Source: Massilia sp. BSC265 (GTDB lineage Bacteria; Pseudomonadota; Gammaproteobacteria; Burkholderiales; Burkholderiaceae_D). From it: a stretch of 64,000 nucleotides of DNA. The position numbers were made by a program, and so were the translations under genes. A model generated the notes under the pieces. The model had not been told where the DNA came from. It saw only the letters and a program-made list of their open reading frames with translations, and did no database searches. The stretch spans positions 1 through 64,000 of the forward strand of contig NZ_JPXI01000023.1 in NCBI RefSeq assembly GCF_000740675.1, in the 5' to 3' direction. This document shows, in pieces, positions 24,841 to 34,032 of this stretch (positions are counted from its first letter, which is position 1; each line of letters begins with the position of its first letter).

Positions 24841-26301
24841 TCAGGCGTGGGCAGCTTCAGGCTGTACGTGGTGCGGGTAGGGCTTGGCCGGGCCGGTCGG
24901 GATCGGCACATCCACGCTCTTGGTCCCGCTCAGCGTCTTCCAGGTGTTGAAGGCCATGATCGCCATGCCCGACAGGTACAGGAAGCCGCCGGTGAAGCGG
25001 ATCACGTAGTACGGATAGGTGGCCTTGACGCTTTCGGCGAAGGTATAGGTCAGGGTGCCGTCCGGGTTCACCGCGCGCCACATCAGGCCCTGCATCACGC
25101 CGGCGATCCACATCGAGGCGATGTACAGCACGATGCCGATCGTGGCCACCCAAAAATGGGCATCAACCAGTTGCATGCTCCACATCTGTTTTTTACCGGC
25201 CAGGCGCGGGATCAGGTAGTAGATCGAGCCCATGGTGATGAAGCCGACCCAGCCCAGGGCGCCGGCATGGACGTGGGCGACGGTCCAGTCGGTGTAGTGC
25301 GACAGCGAGTTGATGGTCTTGATCGACATCATCGGGCCCTCGAAGGTGGCCATGCCGTAGAAGGACAGCGAGACGATCAGGAACTTCAGGATCGGGTCCG
25401 AGCGCAGCTTGTGCCAGGCGCCGGAGAGGGTCATGATCCCGTTGATCATGCCACCCCACGAAGGTGCCAGCAGGATCAGCGAGAACACCATGCCGATCGA
25501 CTGTGTCCAGTCGGGCAGCGCGGTGTAGTGCAGGTGGTGCGGGCCGGCCCACATGTAGGTGAAGATCAGGGCCCAGAAGTGCACGATCGACAGGCGGTAC
25601 GAATACACCGGGCGCTCTGCCTGCTTCGGGATGAAGTAATAGACCATGCCCAGGTAGCCGGCGGTGAGGATGAAGCCCACCGCGTTATGGCCGTACCACC
25701 ACTGGATCATCGCGTCCTGCACGCCGGCGTAGGCCGAGTAGGACTTCATGGCCGACACCGGCATCACCGCGCCGTTGACGACGTGGAGGATGGCGACCGC
25801 GAGGATGTAGGCGCCGAAGAACCAGTTGGCCACGTAGATGTGCTGGACGCGGCGCTTGATGATGGTGCCGAAGAAGACCACCGCATAGGCCACCCAGACG
25901 ATGGTGATCAGGATCGCGATCGGCCATTCGAGTTCGGCGTATTCCTTGCCGCGGGTGAAGCCCATCGGCAGCGAGATCGCGGCCGACACCAGCACCGCCT
26001 GCCAGCCCCAGAAGGTGAAGCTGGCCAGCCTGTCCGAGAACAGGCGCACCTGGCAGGTGCGCTGCACCACGTAGTAGGAGGTGGCGAACAGGCCGCAGAT
26101 GCCGAAGGCGAAGATGACCGCATTGGTGTGCAGCGGGCGCAGGCGTCCGTAGCTCAGCCAGGGAATGTCGAAGTTGAGCGCGGGCCAGGCCAGCTGCGCC
26201 GCAATGAAGACGCCGGCGGCCATGCCGATCACGCCCCACACGACGGTCGCGATGGCAAACTGGCGCACGATCTTGTAGTTATAGTTTAGACTGGTGTCCA
26301 A
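24841..26301 (-). CDS. ccoN: cbb3-type cytochrome c oxidase, catalytic subunit CcoN
   Basis: This is the proton-pumping, O2-reducing subunit, 486 residues with about 12 transmembrane helices. Heme-ligand and copper-site histidines are present: RPLHTN (H58, low-spin heme), [24 protein letters not shown] (two His of the CuB site) and [13 protein letters not shown] (proximal and low-spin ligands). The only usable start is TTG at 26299-26301 with CAGGAGAG upstream; the next in-frame ATG would remove the first helix. The promoter has a perfect FNR box 68 bp upstream. The operon continues ccoOQP-ccoG-fixH. Confidence 0.95.
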   Translation of the reverse strand: MDTSLNYNYKIVRQFAIATVVWGVIGMAAGVFIAAQLAWPALNFDIPWLSYGRLRPLHTNAVIFAFGICGLFATSYYVVQRTCQVRLFSDRLASFTFWGWQAVLVSAAISLPMGFTRGKEYAELEWPIAILITIVWVAYAVVFFGTIIKRRVQHIYVANWFFGAYILAVAILHVVNGAVMPVSAMKSYSAYAGVQDAMIQWWYGHNAVGFILTAGYLGMVYYFIPKQAERPVYSYRLSIVHFWALIFTYMWAGPHHLHYTALPDWTQSIGMVFSLILLAPSWGGMINGIMTLSGAWHKLRSDPILKFLIVSLSFYGMATFEGPMMSIKTINSLSHYTDWTVAHVHAGALGWVGFITMGSIYYLIPRLAGKKQMWSMQLVDAHFWVATIGIVLYIASMWIAGVMQGLMWRAVNPDGTLTYTFAESVKATYPYYVIRFTGGFLYLSGMAIMAFNTWKTLSGTKSVDVPIPTGPAKPYPHHVQPEAAHA

Positions 26302-26340
26302 GATGCTCTCCTGAAAATACCTTGATGGATGACGATCAGG

Positions 26341-26382
26341 AGTGTCGTTTCTCGCAGTGCAAAAATCCTTGATGTGAATCAA
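26341..26382 (-). promoter_or_regulatory. Class II FNR promoter for ccoNOQPG-fixH
   Basis: Perfect FNR palindrome TTGAT-GTGA-ATCAA at 26369-26382 (+ strand). Reading leftward, 22 bp later is GACACT (26346-26341) at the -10 position, which matches the consensus at only its second and sixth bases. The box centre would be at about -41.5, the class II position, where FNR activates. Identical spacing is found for hemN and aer. Confidence 0.85.
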
Positions 26383-26519
26383 ATTGTTCAGCATCAGATG
26401 AGCTATGCAACAGCATCTTGCGGCCGAGTGCGCGGGACGTGTTGAATGAAAAATCAACGATGCGACTTTGAGATCATTCAAGGATCTCGACGGACACTCG
26501 GAAAGGAAGGAACACCGCC

Positions 26520-26918
26520 ATGCCGCCTCTATCGCAATCCGTATCGGAAGAACTGAGCAAGCGCCTGCACCAGGCGCGTCAAGACCTGCTGCACACCGTA
26601 CGCGGTCGCACCGGACCACAGGGTGACGACGCCCCGCCGATCGGCACGCTGGCTCACCTCGGCCAGCCCGACGACGGCTCGCAAGCCGAAATGATCAGCC
26701 ACAACGAGCAGCACCTGGCCGAGCATGAGTCGAGCCTGCTGCACGAGATCGACGTCGCCATCGGCAAGCTCGCATCGGGCGGCGCCGGCATCTGCGAATC
26801 CTGCGGGCGCGACATTCCCGAGGCGCGCCTGCTGGCCACGCCGACGGTGCGCCTGTGCATCGAATGCCAGGCGCAGCTCGAGAAAGACCAGCATACCGGA
26901 CGTGGCCCATCGATGTAG
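26520..26918 (+). CDS. TraR/DksA-family zinc-finger protein
   Basis: The product is 132 residues: an N-terminal helical hairpin (about residues 9-80, including [21 protein letters not shown]) and a C-terminal zinc finger with CESCG and CIECQ (both Cys pairs kept). DksA-like proteins bind the RNA polymerase secondary channel. True DksA needs a DxxDxA tip motif, which is not evident here, so this may be a divergent paralog. The ATG has GGAAGGAAC upstream. It is divergent from ccoN and sits in the cbb3 cluster, suggesting oxygen- or stress-linked regulation. Confidence 0.85.
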   Translation: MPPLSQSVSEELSKRLHQARQDLLHTVRGRTGPQGDDAPPIGTLAHLGQPDDGSQAEMISHNEQHLAEHESSLLHEIDVAIGKLASGGAGICESCGRDIPEARLLATPTVRLCIECQAQLEKDQHTGRGPSM

Positions 26919-26962
26919 GCGCGCATCCAGGCCGGCCCCCACGCGGCTGCCGGCGGAGGCGG

Positions 26963-27112
26963 TCACGCGGGACGATCGTCGTCCACCAGGATCCGCATCC
27001 CCGGCCCTTCGAGGTCCTCGAACTGGCCGCTCTCCGCCGCTCCGAAAAAGATCCATACCGCCAGCGCGACCAGGATCACACTCAGGGGAATCAGGAGATA
27101 AAGCGCTTCCAT
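26963..27112 (-). CDS. ccoS: CcoS, cbb3 oxidase assembly protein
   Basis: The product is 49 residues with one transmembrane helix (EALYLLIPLSVILVALAVW) followed by IFFGAAESGQFEDLEGPG. The FEDLEGPG motif identifies CcoS, needed for cofactor insertion into cbb3 oxidase. The ATG (27110-27112) lies 1 bp after the ccoI stop, so it ends the leftward hemN-safE-ccoI-ccoS operon. It is convergent with the DksA-like gene 44 bp away. Confidence 0.93.
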   Translation of the reverse strand: MEALYLLIPLSVILVALAVWIFFGAAESGQFEDLEGPGMRILVDDDRPA

Positions 27113-27113
27113 A

Positions 27114-29594
27114 TCAATCCTTCCGCAGCCGCAGCGCGTTGAGCACCACGATTGCCGAGCTGGCTGCCATGCCGATCCCGGACAGCCAGGGGTTGAGCAG
27201 GCCGGTCGCCGCGGCGGGGATCGCAGCCAGGTTGTAGACCGAAGCCCATATTAGGTTCTGGCGGATGACCGCCAGCGTACGGCGCGCGGTGTCGGCGGCA
27301 TCTGCCAGTGGCAGCAGGCTGTCGCCCAGCAGTACGCCGTCGGCGTGCACCTGGGCCAGCTCGGCGCCCCGGCCCATGGCGAAGGACACATCGGCGCCGC
27401 GCAGGACGGCGGCGTCGTTGGTGCCGTCGCCCACCATCGCCACCACCGCGCCGTCCTGCTGCAGCTCGCGTACGAAGGCCAGCTTCTCGGCCGGGAGACG
27501 TCCCCCGAAGGCGGCGGCAATGCCGAGCTGGCGCGCGACCGCACTGCTCGCTTCCTGGTCGTCGCCGCTGAGCAGGATCACGGTCTTGCCGGCGTCCTGG
27601 AAGCGCCGCACCACGTCGCGCGCCTCCTCGCGCATGCCGTCCGCCAGGTCGAAGCGCGCCAGCCAGCTGCCTTCGCAGCCGAGCCAGGCCATCGAGGTGC
27701 CCGGCGGCCCCGCCCAGCGCGCCGCGCCGCCGGCCAGCTCGGCAACGTAATCCGCCGTGCCGATCCGGTAGAGGACGCCGTCGATGCTGCCTTCGATACC
27801 GCGTCCGAATTCGGCGCGCAGGTGCTGGGCGCTCAAGCCATGCGTTTCCATTGCGGCACGGATCGCCATGCCGATCGGATGGGAGTTCTCGGCCTGCAGC
27901 GCCGCGCCGATGCGCAGGCACAGGTCGACGTCGAGCGGGCCGACCGGCTGCACCTGGCGCAGCACTGGACGGCCCAGGGTCAGGGTGCCGGTCTTGTCGA
28001 ACACGACATGGGTGGCGCGCTCGAAGGTTTCCAGCGTATGCGGAGCAACGGCCAGCACGCCGCGGCGCAGCAGCCGGTCGGTGGCCGCGGCCAGCGCGGT
28101 CGGGGTGGCCAGCGACAGCGCGCACGGGCACGACACCACCAGCACCGCCACCGCGGCGTGCCAGGCACGCGCCGGGTCGACGCTGCTCCAGATCAGGTAG
28201 ACGGCCACGCTCAAGACCAGCAGGCCCAGCACGAACCAGGCGGCGACGCGGTCCGCCCACAGCGCGATCGCCGGCTTGCCCTGGCCGGCGCGCTCGACCA
28301 GCTTGACCAGCATCGCCAGGGTGCTGTCGCGCGCCGCCGCGGTGACGCGCACCACGATCGCCTGGCCGGCATTGACGGCGCCGCCCGGCAGCACCTCGCC
28401 CGGCCCCATGCGGCGGGTCCGGCTTTCGCCGGTCAGGAGGGAAAAGTCCAGCTCGGTGCTGCCCTCAGCGATCACGCCGTCCGCCGGCACCGCCCGTCCC
28501 GGCGGCACCAGCACCAGTTCGCCCACCGCCAGCACCGTCGCCGGCACCAGCTCGGTATCGCGCTCGGCCGGATCGCCGCGCAAGCGCAGGCCCGAGGCCG
28601 GCACGCCGCCGCGCAGCGTGTCGAGCGCCTGGGTGGCGCGCCGGCGCGCGCCCAGCTCCAGGTAGCGGCTACCCAGCAGCAGGAAGACGAACATCGTGAT
28701 CGAGTCGAAATAGACGTCGCCTTCGCCGGAAGCGAGGGTCACGCAGCTGCCGGCAAAGGCGGCGGCGATGCCCAGCGCCACCGGCACGTCCATGCCCGGC
28801 ACGCCGCGCCGGATGTCGCGCCAGGCGCCCGCGAAGAAAGGCAGCGCCGAATAGAACACGGCCGGCAGGGTAAGCGCGAACGAGGCCCAGGCCATCAGCG
28901 CCCGCATGTCGGCGTCCATGGTGCCGTCTTCCGCCAGGTAGACCGGCACTGCGTACATCATCACCTGCATCATCGACAGGCCGGCCACGAACAGCTGGCG
29001 GAACAGCGAGCGGCGCTCGCGCTCGAGCCGTTCCGCGTGGCGCTGCGCATCGTAGGGCGCGGCAATGTAGCCGATGGCGCGCAAGGCCCGCACGATGGCG
29101 CTGGGACGGCACAGGGCCGGGTCCCAGCGTACGAACACGCGCCCGGTGGCGACGTTCAGCGCAACTTCGTGCACGCCGGCCAGCTGTCCCAGGCGGCGCT
29201 CGACCAGCCAGACGCAGGCGCCGCAGCGCACCCCTTCGATCGAGAAGCTGCCCTCGCCCGCCATGCCCTGCTGGTCATACAAGGCCAGCTCGGGTTCGTC
29301 CGCCCGGGCGGCGCTCGATGCCGCGTATTCGGTGCGCACCTTGTAGTAATCGGCGAAGCCGCCGGCGACGATCGCCTCGGCCGCGGCGGCGCAGCCCGGG
29401 CAGCACATGCTGCGCAGCGCACCGTCGACGCTGGCCTGCCAGCGGCTGCCCTCCGGAACCGGCGAGCCGCAGTGAAAGCAGCCTGCGGCGGCGGCACCGA
29501 TGTCGGCGCTGTCGACGGCATCGTTGGCTGCTGCCGACGGCGCGTCCTTGACCAGCTCCACCGGCGGCACGACTTCTGCCAGCGCCGCGCTCAT
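27114..29594 (-). CDS. ccoI: CcoI (FixI) copper-exporting P1B-type ATPase
   Basis: This is an 826-residue heavy-metal ATPase that delivers copper for the cbb3 catalytic site. An N-terminal Cys-rich domain (CFHC at 39-42, CCPGC at 64-68, as in CcoI-type pumps) precedes a ferredoxin-like metal-binding domain with CGAC (124-127). Eight transmembrane helices surround the phosphorylation domain with DKTGTLTLG, the ion-site SCPCALSLATP, the TGES loop (LLTGESRTR) and the GDGTNDAA hinge. It starts at ATG 29592-29594, overlapping the end of the safE-like gene (ATGA). No premature stop is seen. Confidence 0.94.
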   Translation of the reverse strand: MSAALAEVVPPVELVKDAPSAAANDAVDSADIGAAAAGCFHCGSPVPEGSRWQASVDGALRSMCCPGCAAAAEAIVAGGFADYYKVRTEYAASSAARADEPELALYDQQGMAGEGSFSIEGVRCGACVWLVERRLGQLAGVHEVALNVATGRVFVRWDPALCRPSAIVRALRAIGYIAAPYDAQRHAERLERERRSLFRQLFVAGLSMMQVMMYAVPVYLAEDGTMDADMRALMAWASFALTLPAVFYSALPFFAGAWRDIRRGVPGMDVPVALGIAAAFAGSCVTLASGEGDVYFDSITMFVFLLLGSRYLELGARRRATQALDTLRGGVPASGLRLRGDPAERDTELVPATVLAVGELVLVPPGRAVPADGVIAEGSTELDFSLLTGESRTRRMGPGEVLPGGAVNAGQAIVVRVTAAARDSTLAMLVKLVERAGQGKPAIALWADRVAAWFVLGLLVLSVAVYLIWSSVDPARAWHAAVAVLVVSCPCALSLATPTALAAATDRLLRRGVLAVAPHTLETFERATHVVFDKTGTLTLGRPVLRQVQPVGPLDVDLCLRIGAALQAENSHPIGMAIRAAMETHGLSAQHLRAEFGRGIEGSIDGVLYRIGTADYVAELAGGAARWAGPPGTSMAWLGCEGSWLARFDLADGMREEARDVVRRFQDAGKTVILLSGDDQEASSAVARQLGIAAAFGGRLPAEKLAFVRELQQDGAVVAMVGDGTNDAAVLRGADVSFAMGRGAELAQVHADGVLLGDSLLPLADAADTARRTLAVIRQNLIWASVYNLAAIPAAATGLLNPWLSGIGMAASSAIVVLNALRLRKD

Positions 29595-30388
29595 CCTCCG
29601 GCTCCCGGCGCGGCTCCGGACGCGACGCACAAGACATCGATCCAGTGCGCCCCCATGCCGGCGGCCGGCGTGCCGGGCGCCGACATCCCGCCGGCCGCGC
29701 GCCACAGGCCGAGCAGGCCGAAACCGAGGATCAACAGGCCACAGGCCAGCCGCACCTGGCGCAGCTGGAACAGGGTGCGCAGGCGCATCCCGGCCAGACC
29801 GATCGCCGCCAGCATCGGCAGGGTGCCGAGACCGAAGGCCAGCATCACACTGGCGCCCTTGATCGCGGAACCGCTCAGCATGGCCGTCACCAGCATGCTG
29901 TAGACCATCCCGCAAGGCAGCCAGCCCCATACCGCGCCCGCTGCGAACATGCGTCCCGGCGTGGCGGCCGGGCCCAGCTGGCGCAGCAGCGGGGAGATGC
30001 GGCGCCACAGCGCCTGCCCACCCTGTTCCAGCACGGCCAGCCCGCGCCACGCATCCATCAGGTACAGGCCCAGGGCTACCAGCATCAGGTTGGCAAGCAC
30101 GTAGGCGCCGGCCTGCAGTGCCGGCAGGCCGGCGAGGCTGGCCGCGCCGCCCGCCACGCCTCCCGCAAGCGCGCCGGCCACGGCATAGCTGGCAATGCGC
30201 CCGGCGTTGTAGGCGGCCACGTGCGCGACCACGGGCGCCACCCGCTGGATGGCCACGGTACGCACTGGAACCGGAAACGCCGGCCGCGGCGCGACCGACA
30301 GCGCACCGACGATGCCGCCGCACATGCCGGCGCAGTGGACGCTGCCGGCCAGGCCGACCAGGAATACCGGGAAGAGGCTGACGTTCAT
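29591..30388 (-). CDS. SafE/DsbD-TM-like membrane protein, probable metal transport partner of CcoI
   Basis: The product is 265 residues with about six transmembrane helices. The N-terminal motif HCAGMCGG (Cys-Met-Cys) and the GWLPCGMVYSML segment are typical of the SafE-like/DsbD transmembrane family often found next to ccoI. The Cys and Met residues in the membrane suggest handling of Cu(I), which fits the operon, but transport has not been shown for this protein. The ATG overlaps the hemN stop and its stop overlaps ccoI. A 22-bp palindrome lies in hemN about 15 bp before the start. Confidence 0.85.
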   Translation of the reverse strand: MNVSLFPVFLVGLAGSVHCAGMCGGIVGALSVAPRPAFPVPVRTVAIQRVAPVVAHVAAYNAGRIASYAVAGALAGGVAGGAASLAGLPALQAGAYVLANLMLVALGLYLMDAWRGLAVLEQGGQALWRRISPLLRQLGPAATPGRMFAAGAVWGWLPCGMVYSMLVTAMLSGSAIKGASVMLAFGLGTLPMLAAIGLAGMRLRTLFQLRQVRLACGLLILGFGLLGLWRAAGGMSAPGTPAAGMGAHWIDVLCVASGAAPGAGG

Positions 30389-31899
30389 ACGGTCTGGGAG
30401 TGGTGCCGCGACATGTCGCGGCACGACCCTTCATCCTTGGTCCTGGCCGCGAGGTAGCGGTCGAACACCATGCACACGTTGCGGATCAGGAGGCGTCCCT
30501 TCATGGTCACGGTCAGCCATTCCGGACCGACGGTGACCAGGCCGTCGTTCTCCATTTCGCGCAGGCGCTCCAGCTCCGGCGCGAAGTAGTCCTTGAACAC
30601 GATCGGGAAGGCCTGTTCGAGCGCCGGGATCGACACTTCGAACTGGCACATCAGCTTCTGGATCAGGCTGCGGCGCAATGCGTCGTCCATGCCAAGGCGG
30701 ATGCCGCGCGCCACCGGCAGCTCGTTCTGGTCGAGCAGGTCGTAGTATTCCTCGAGGGTCTTGACGTTCTGGCTATAGGTGGCACCGACCGCGCCGATGG
30801 CCGAGACGCCGCAGGCCACCAGGTCGGTGTCGGCGTGGGTCGAGTAGCCCTGGAAGTTACGGTGCAGGCGGCCCTGGCGCTGGGCCACGGCGAGGTCGTC
30901 GCCGGGCTTGGCGAAATGGTCCATCCCGATGTACACGTAGCCGGCCGCACCCAGGCGCTCGATGCACAGCTGGAGCATCTGCAGCTTGGTGTCGCTGGAC
31001 GGCATATCGGCTTCCACGATGCGGCGCTGCGGCTTGAACAGGTGCGGCATGTGGGCGTAATGGTAGACGGCGATACGGTCCGGGTTCGCCGCGATCACCT
31101 TGTCGATGGTCTGGCGCATGGTGTCCAGGGTCTGCTTCGGCAGGCCGTAGATCAGGTCGATGCTCACCGAACGGAAACCGGCGGCGCGGGCCGCGTCGAT
31201 CACGGCGCGCGTTTCGAGTTCGGGCTGGACGCGGTTGACGGCGCGCTGCACCTCGGGGTCGAAATCCTGCACGCCCAGGCTGATGCGGTTGAAGCCCTGG
31301 CGGCGCAGCAAGTGCACGCGCTCGGCGGAGACGGTACGCGGATCGACCTCGATCGAATACTCACCCACCTCGTCCGGTGCGAAGCGGAAGCTGCGGCGCA
31401 GGTGGGCCATCAGGTCGTCCATCTGGGCGTCCGACAGGTAAGTCGGGGTGCCGCCGCCGAAGTGCAGCTGCTCGACCTCGTTCATGCCGCCGAACAGGGC
31501 GGCTTGCATGGCGATCTCGCGCTTCAGGTAAGACAGATAGGTCGCGGCTTTCTCGCGCTTCTTCGTGACGATCTTGTTGCAGGCGCAGTAGTAGCAGACC
31601 GTGTCGCAGAACGGGATGTGCAGGTAGAGCGACAGCGGACGGGCGCTGCCGCGGGTGAGCAGACCGGCAACGGCGTGCAGGTAGTCGCGGTAGCCGAACG
31701 CCTCGTCGAAGCGGTCGGCGGTGGGGTAAGAAGTGTAGCGCGGGCCGTTCTTGCCGAGGCGCTTGATCAGGTCGGCGTCGAAATCGACGGTGGAAAAAGT
31801 TGCAAATTCGCCTGCATGATGGGATGCCGGGCGGGTTGCCGGGTGGGCGGCGATGGGAACCACGGGCTTGCCCACGGCCGGAAACGCTGTTGCGTGCAT
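30385..31899 (-). CDS. hemN: Oxygen-independent coproporphyrinogen III dehydrogenase HemN
   Basis: This is a radical-SAM enzyme of heme synthesis that works without O2, 504 residues. The cluster motif is CDTVCYYCAC (CxxxCxxC plus the extra Cys of HemN). GPRYTSYPTADRF near the N-terminus and HFGGGTPTYLS are family hallmarks, and the C-terminal HemN domain is complete. AGGAG is nine bases before the ATG at 31897-31899; a TTG three codons upstream is less likely. It is first in the hemN-safE-ccoI-ccoS operon, under a class II FNR promoter. The last residues (CRDMSRHHSQTV) are encoded by a perfect palindrome and look like an added tail. Confidence 0.95.
   Translation of the reverse strand: MHATAFPAVGKPVVPIAAHPATRPASHHAGEFATFSTVDFDADLIKRLGKNGPRYTSYPTADRFDEAFGYRDYLHAVAGLLTRGSARPLSLYLHIPFCDTVCYYCACNKIVTKKREKAATYLSYLKREIAMQAALFGGMNEVEQLHFGGGTPTYLSDAQMDDLMAHLRRSFRFAPDEVGEYSIEVDPRTVSAERVHLLRRQGFNRISLGVQDFDPEVQRAVNRVQPELETRAVIDAARAAGFRSVSIDLIYGLPKQTLDTMRQTIDKVIAANPDRIAVYHYAHMPHLFKPQRRIVEADMPSSDTKLQMLQLCIERLGAAGYVYIGMDHFAKPGDDLAVAQRQGRLHRNFQGYSTHADTDLVACGVSAIGAVGATYSQNVKTLEEYYDLLDQNELPVARGIRLGMDDALRRSLIQKLMCQFEVSIPALEQAFPIVFKDYFAPELERLREMENDGLVTVGPEWLTVTMKGRLLIRNVCMVFDRYLAARTKDEGSCRDMSRHHSQTV
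30403..30424. repeat. Perfect 22-bp palindrome at the hemN 3' end
   Basis: The arms are GTGCCGCGACA and its exact complement, with no spacer, inside the last codons of hemN and 15 bp before the safE-like start. It can form a hairpin in the mRNA or a symmetric protein site. It has no T-run, so it is not a standard terminator. Confidence 0.8.
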
Positions 31900-31958
31900 G
31901 TCAATCAACTCCTGCTGCTGCCAGCTTGCGGAACTGCAAACCGGCTCGAATAACAGGC

Positions 31959-32000
31959 AGTTTATTGATCAGCGTCTGGCAAATCCTTGACTTGCATCAA
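31959..32000 (-). promoter_or_regulatory. Class II FNR promoter for hemN-safE-ccoI-ccoS
   Basis: Box TTGAC-TTGC-ATCAA at 31987-32000 (one mismatch to TTGAT-N4-ATCAA). Leftward, 22 bp later, TAAACT (31964-31959) is a good -10 hexamer. This is the class II layout, with the box centre at about -41.5 and the start site near 31952. It lies 88 bp from the hemN ATG. Confidence 0.85.
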
Positions 32001-32019
32001 ATACGGTCGAGTCAGGCGC

Positions 32020-33594
32020 TTATCGCCGCGCCGGAACGCCTTCGTCGAGCTTGAACACCGACAGCGCCTGCACCAGATGGCGCGCCTCCTCGGCCACGCT
32101 GGCCGAGGCGTTGGCCGACTCCTCGACCAGGGCCGCATTCTCGCGGGTGATCCGGTCGAGCTGGGCCATGGCTGCGTTGACCTCGGCGATGCCCTCGTTC
32201 TGCTCGCGGCTGGCGCCGGTGATGCCGTTCATGATCGCGGCCGCCTCCGCTACCTGCGCCACGACTTCGCGCATGGTCTGGCCGGCGTCGCCGACCAGCA
32301 CATTGCCTTCGCCGACGTGTTGCACCGAAGTCTCGATCAGGGTCTTGATCTCCTTGGCTGCCGCCGCCGAACGCTGGGCCAGGCTGCGCACCTCGCCGGC
32401 AACGACGGCGAAGCCGCGGCCCTGTTCGCCGGCACGGGCAGCCTCGACCGCCGCGTTCAGCGCCAGGATATTGGTCTGGAAGGCGATGCCGTCGATCAGG
32501 CCGATGATGTCGACGATGCGCTTGGCCGAGGCGCTGATGTGGCCCATGGTGTCGCCCACCCGGCCCACGGCTTCGCCGCCGCGTCCCGCGACGTTTGACG
32601 CCGCCACGACCAGCCCGTCGGCGCGCACGGCGCTGTCCGTGTTGTGGCCGGCCGCCGCGGCGATCTGCGCCAGGCTGCCCGCAGTCTGCTCGAGGCTGGT
32701 TGCCTGGGCTTCGGTGCGGCTGGCCAGGTCGCCGTTGCCGGCGGCGATCTCGCGGGTCGCATGCTCGATCGAGGCCACGTTGCGGCGCACGTCGCCGACG
32801 ATGGCCTTCAGGTTGACGTTCAGCTGGCGCAGCGCCAGTTGCAGGCGGCCGATCTCGTCGTTGCGGCCGCCCCGGCCTAGCTCGCATGGATGGGCAAGGT
32901 CGCCCCCGGCCAGCGCGTGGACGGCGGCGGTGGCCTCGCGCAGGGGACGCGCGATGGTGCGGTGCAGTTCCGCCCAGGCGGCCAGCGTCGCCACCACGCC
33001 GCCCCCGGCGAGCAGCTTCCACGCCAGGCCATCGGCGGCCAGGCCGAGGCCGGCCATCAGCACCGACTGGCTGGCCATCATGATGCCGAGGCGGCGCGAC
33101 AGCGGGAGCGAGCGCAGCGCATCGAGGCGAGCGCGCCAGCCGAGATGGACCGGCACCCCGCGGCGGATCGCCAGGCCTTCCGCCTCCCCTAGCCGGAATT
33201 TCCGGTACAGCTCGCTCGCCGCCTGCACCTGCTCGCGGCTGGGCGCCGTACGTACCGACATGTAGCCGGTGACGCGGCCGCCTTCCTTGACCGGCACCAC
33301 GTTGGCGACTACCCAATAGAAATCGCCGTTCTTGCGGCGGTTCTTGACCAGGCCGGTCCAGGGCTCGCCTGCATCCAGCGTCTGCCACAGGTCGGCAAAG
33401 GCTTCCGGCGGCATATCCGGATGGCGGACGATGTTGTGCGCCTTCCCGAGCAGTTCCTGCTCGCTGAAGCCGCTGACTTCGACAAAGCTGGGATTGACGT
33501 AAGTGATGCGGCCCTTGGTGTCCGTCTTCGAGACGATGGACTGGCCTTCCTTTAACAGGTATTCGATGCCGGTAACCGGCAGGTTGCTGCGCAC
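32020..33594 (-). CDS. aer: Aer-like PAS energy/redox-taxis receptor
   Basis: This is a 524-residue methyl-accepting chemotaxis-type receptor. A PAS domain (about residues 10-125) has Aer-type segments [23 protein letters not shown] and [16 protein letters not shown]. Two close transmembrane helices are near residues 165-210, followed by HAMP-like and signalling regions with the hairpin tip [24 protein letters not shown] instead of a periplasmic sensor implies redox sensing via FAD. The start is GTG at 33592-33594 with AGGAG seven bases upstream. The promoter has a class II FNR box, coupling the receptor to low oxygen. Confidence 0.9.
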   Translation of the reverse strand: MRSNLPVTGIEYLLKEGQSIVSKTDTKGRITYVNPSFVEVSGFSEQELLGKAHNIVRHPDMPPEAFADLWQTLDAGEPWTGLVKNRRKNGDFYWVVANVVPVKEGGRVTGYMSVRTAPSREQVQAASELYRKFRLGEAEGLAIRRGVPVHLGWRARLDALRSLPLSRRLGIMMASQSVLMAGLGLAADGLAWKLLAGGGVVATLAAWAELHRTIARPLREATAAVHALAGGDLAHPCELGRGGRNDEIGRLQLALRQLNVNLKAIVGDVRRNVASIEHATREIAAGNGDLASRTEAQATSLEQTAGSLAQIAAAAGHNTDSAVRADGLVVAASNVAGRGGEAVGRVGDTMGHISASAKRIVDIIGLIDGIAFQTNILALNAAVEAARAGEQGRGFAVVAGEVRSLAQRSAAAAKEIKTLIETSVQHVGEGNVLVGDAGQTMREVVAQVAEAAAIMNGITGASREQNEGIAEVNAAMAQLDRITRENAALVEESANASASVAEEARHLVQALSVFKLDEGVPARR

Positions 33595-34032
33595 GATGAC
33601 TCCTAGTTGCCCGCAGGCAAGAAAATTCAGCGCACGATTTTAGCTAAGCCGTATCGGGAAATTTTTGACCTGCATCAAATTCTACCGAACTGGTCGAGCG
33701 CGCCCGCCCGGCAGAGCCTGCCGGCGACGAGCTTCCCGACCTGGAACTGCTCCTGGCGCCGAAACCATGTCGGTGCGGTGTACCAGAATGCCTCGTCCGA
33801 CAACGGCAAGACCTGGTCCTTCCCCACCCTCACCGACGAGGCCGAACTATTCGAGATCGGAAAATCCTTCCCGAGCAACGCCATGCGGGGCGTCTGGTTC
33901 CGAAACCCTATAGACATCGAGCTAGGGCGCTTTGCTTGTACGACGAATAAGACCTCGCCCGGATTGCATTACCCTCGATCAGATAGAACTATTGCTCTTC
34001 GTTAAATGTTTCCACTAGTGTAAGCTCTCGTC
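33595..34032. other. Divergent intergenic region between aer and the YdjM-like gene
   Basis: About 440 bp. It holds the aer promoter. Two overlapping frames of comparable quality exist (forward near 33607-34005, reverse 33675-33917, about 80 codons); neither has a clear ribosome site or known family, so I do not call a gene. A forward segment (SSDNGKTWSFPTL) looks like an Asp-box, so a decayed gene is possible. Confidence 0.4.
33637..33678 (-). promoter_or_regulatory. Class II FNR promoter for aer
   Basis: Box TTGAC-CTGC-ATCAA at 33665-33678; exactly 22 bp further leftward is TAAAAT (33642-33637), a near-consensus -10. The layout matches the hemN promoter base for base in spacing. It starts 71 bp before the aer GTG. 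Confidence 0.85.

Noticed and set aside
33607-34005. Forward ORF of 132 codons upstream of the YdjM-like gene
   Set aside because: It runs through the aer promoter and FNR box and competes with a reverse ORF; no ribosome site or family supports it.
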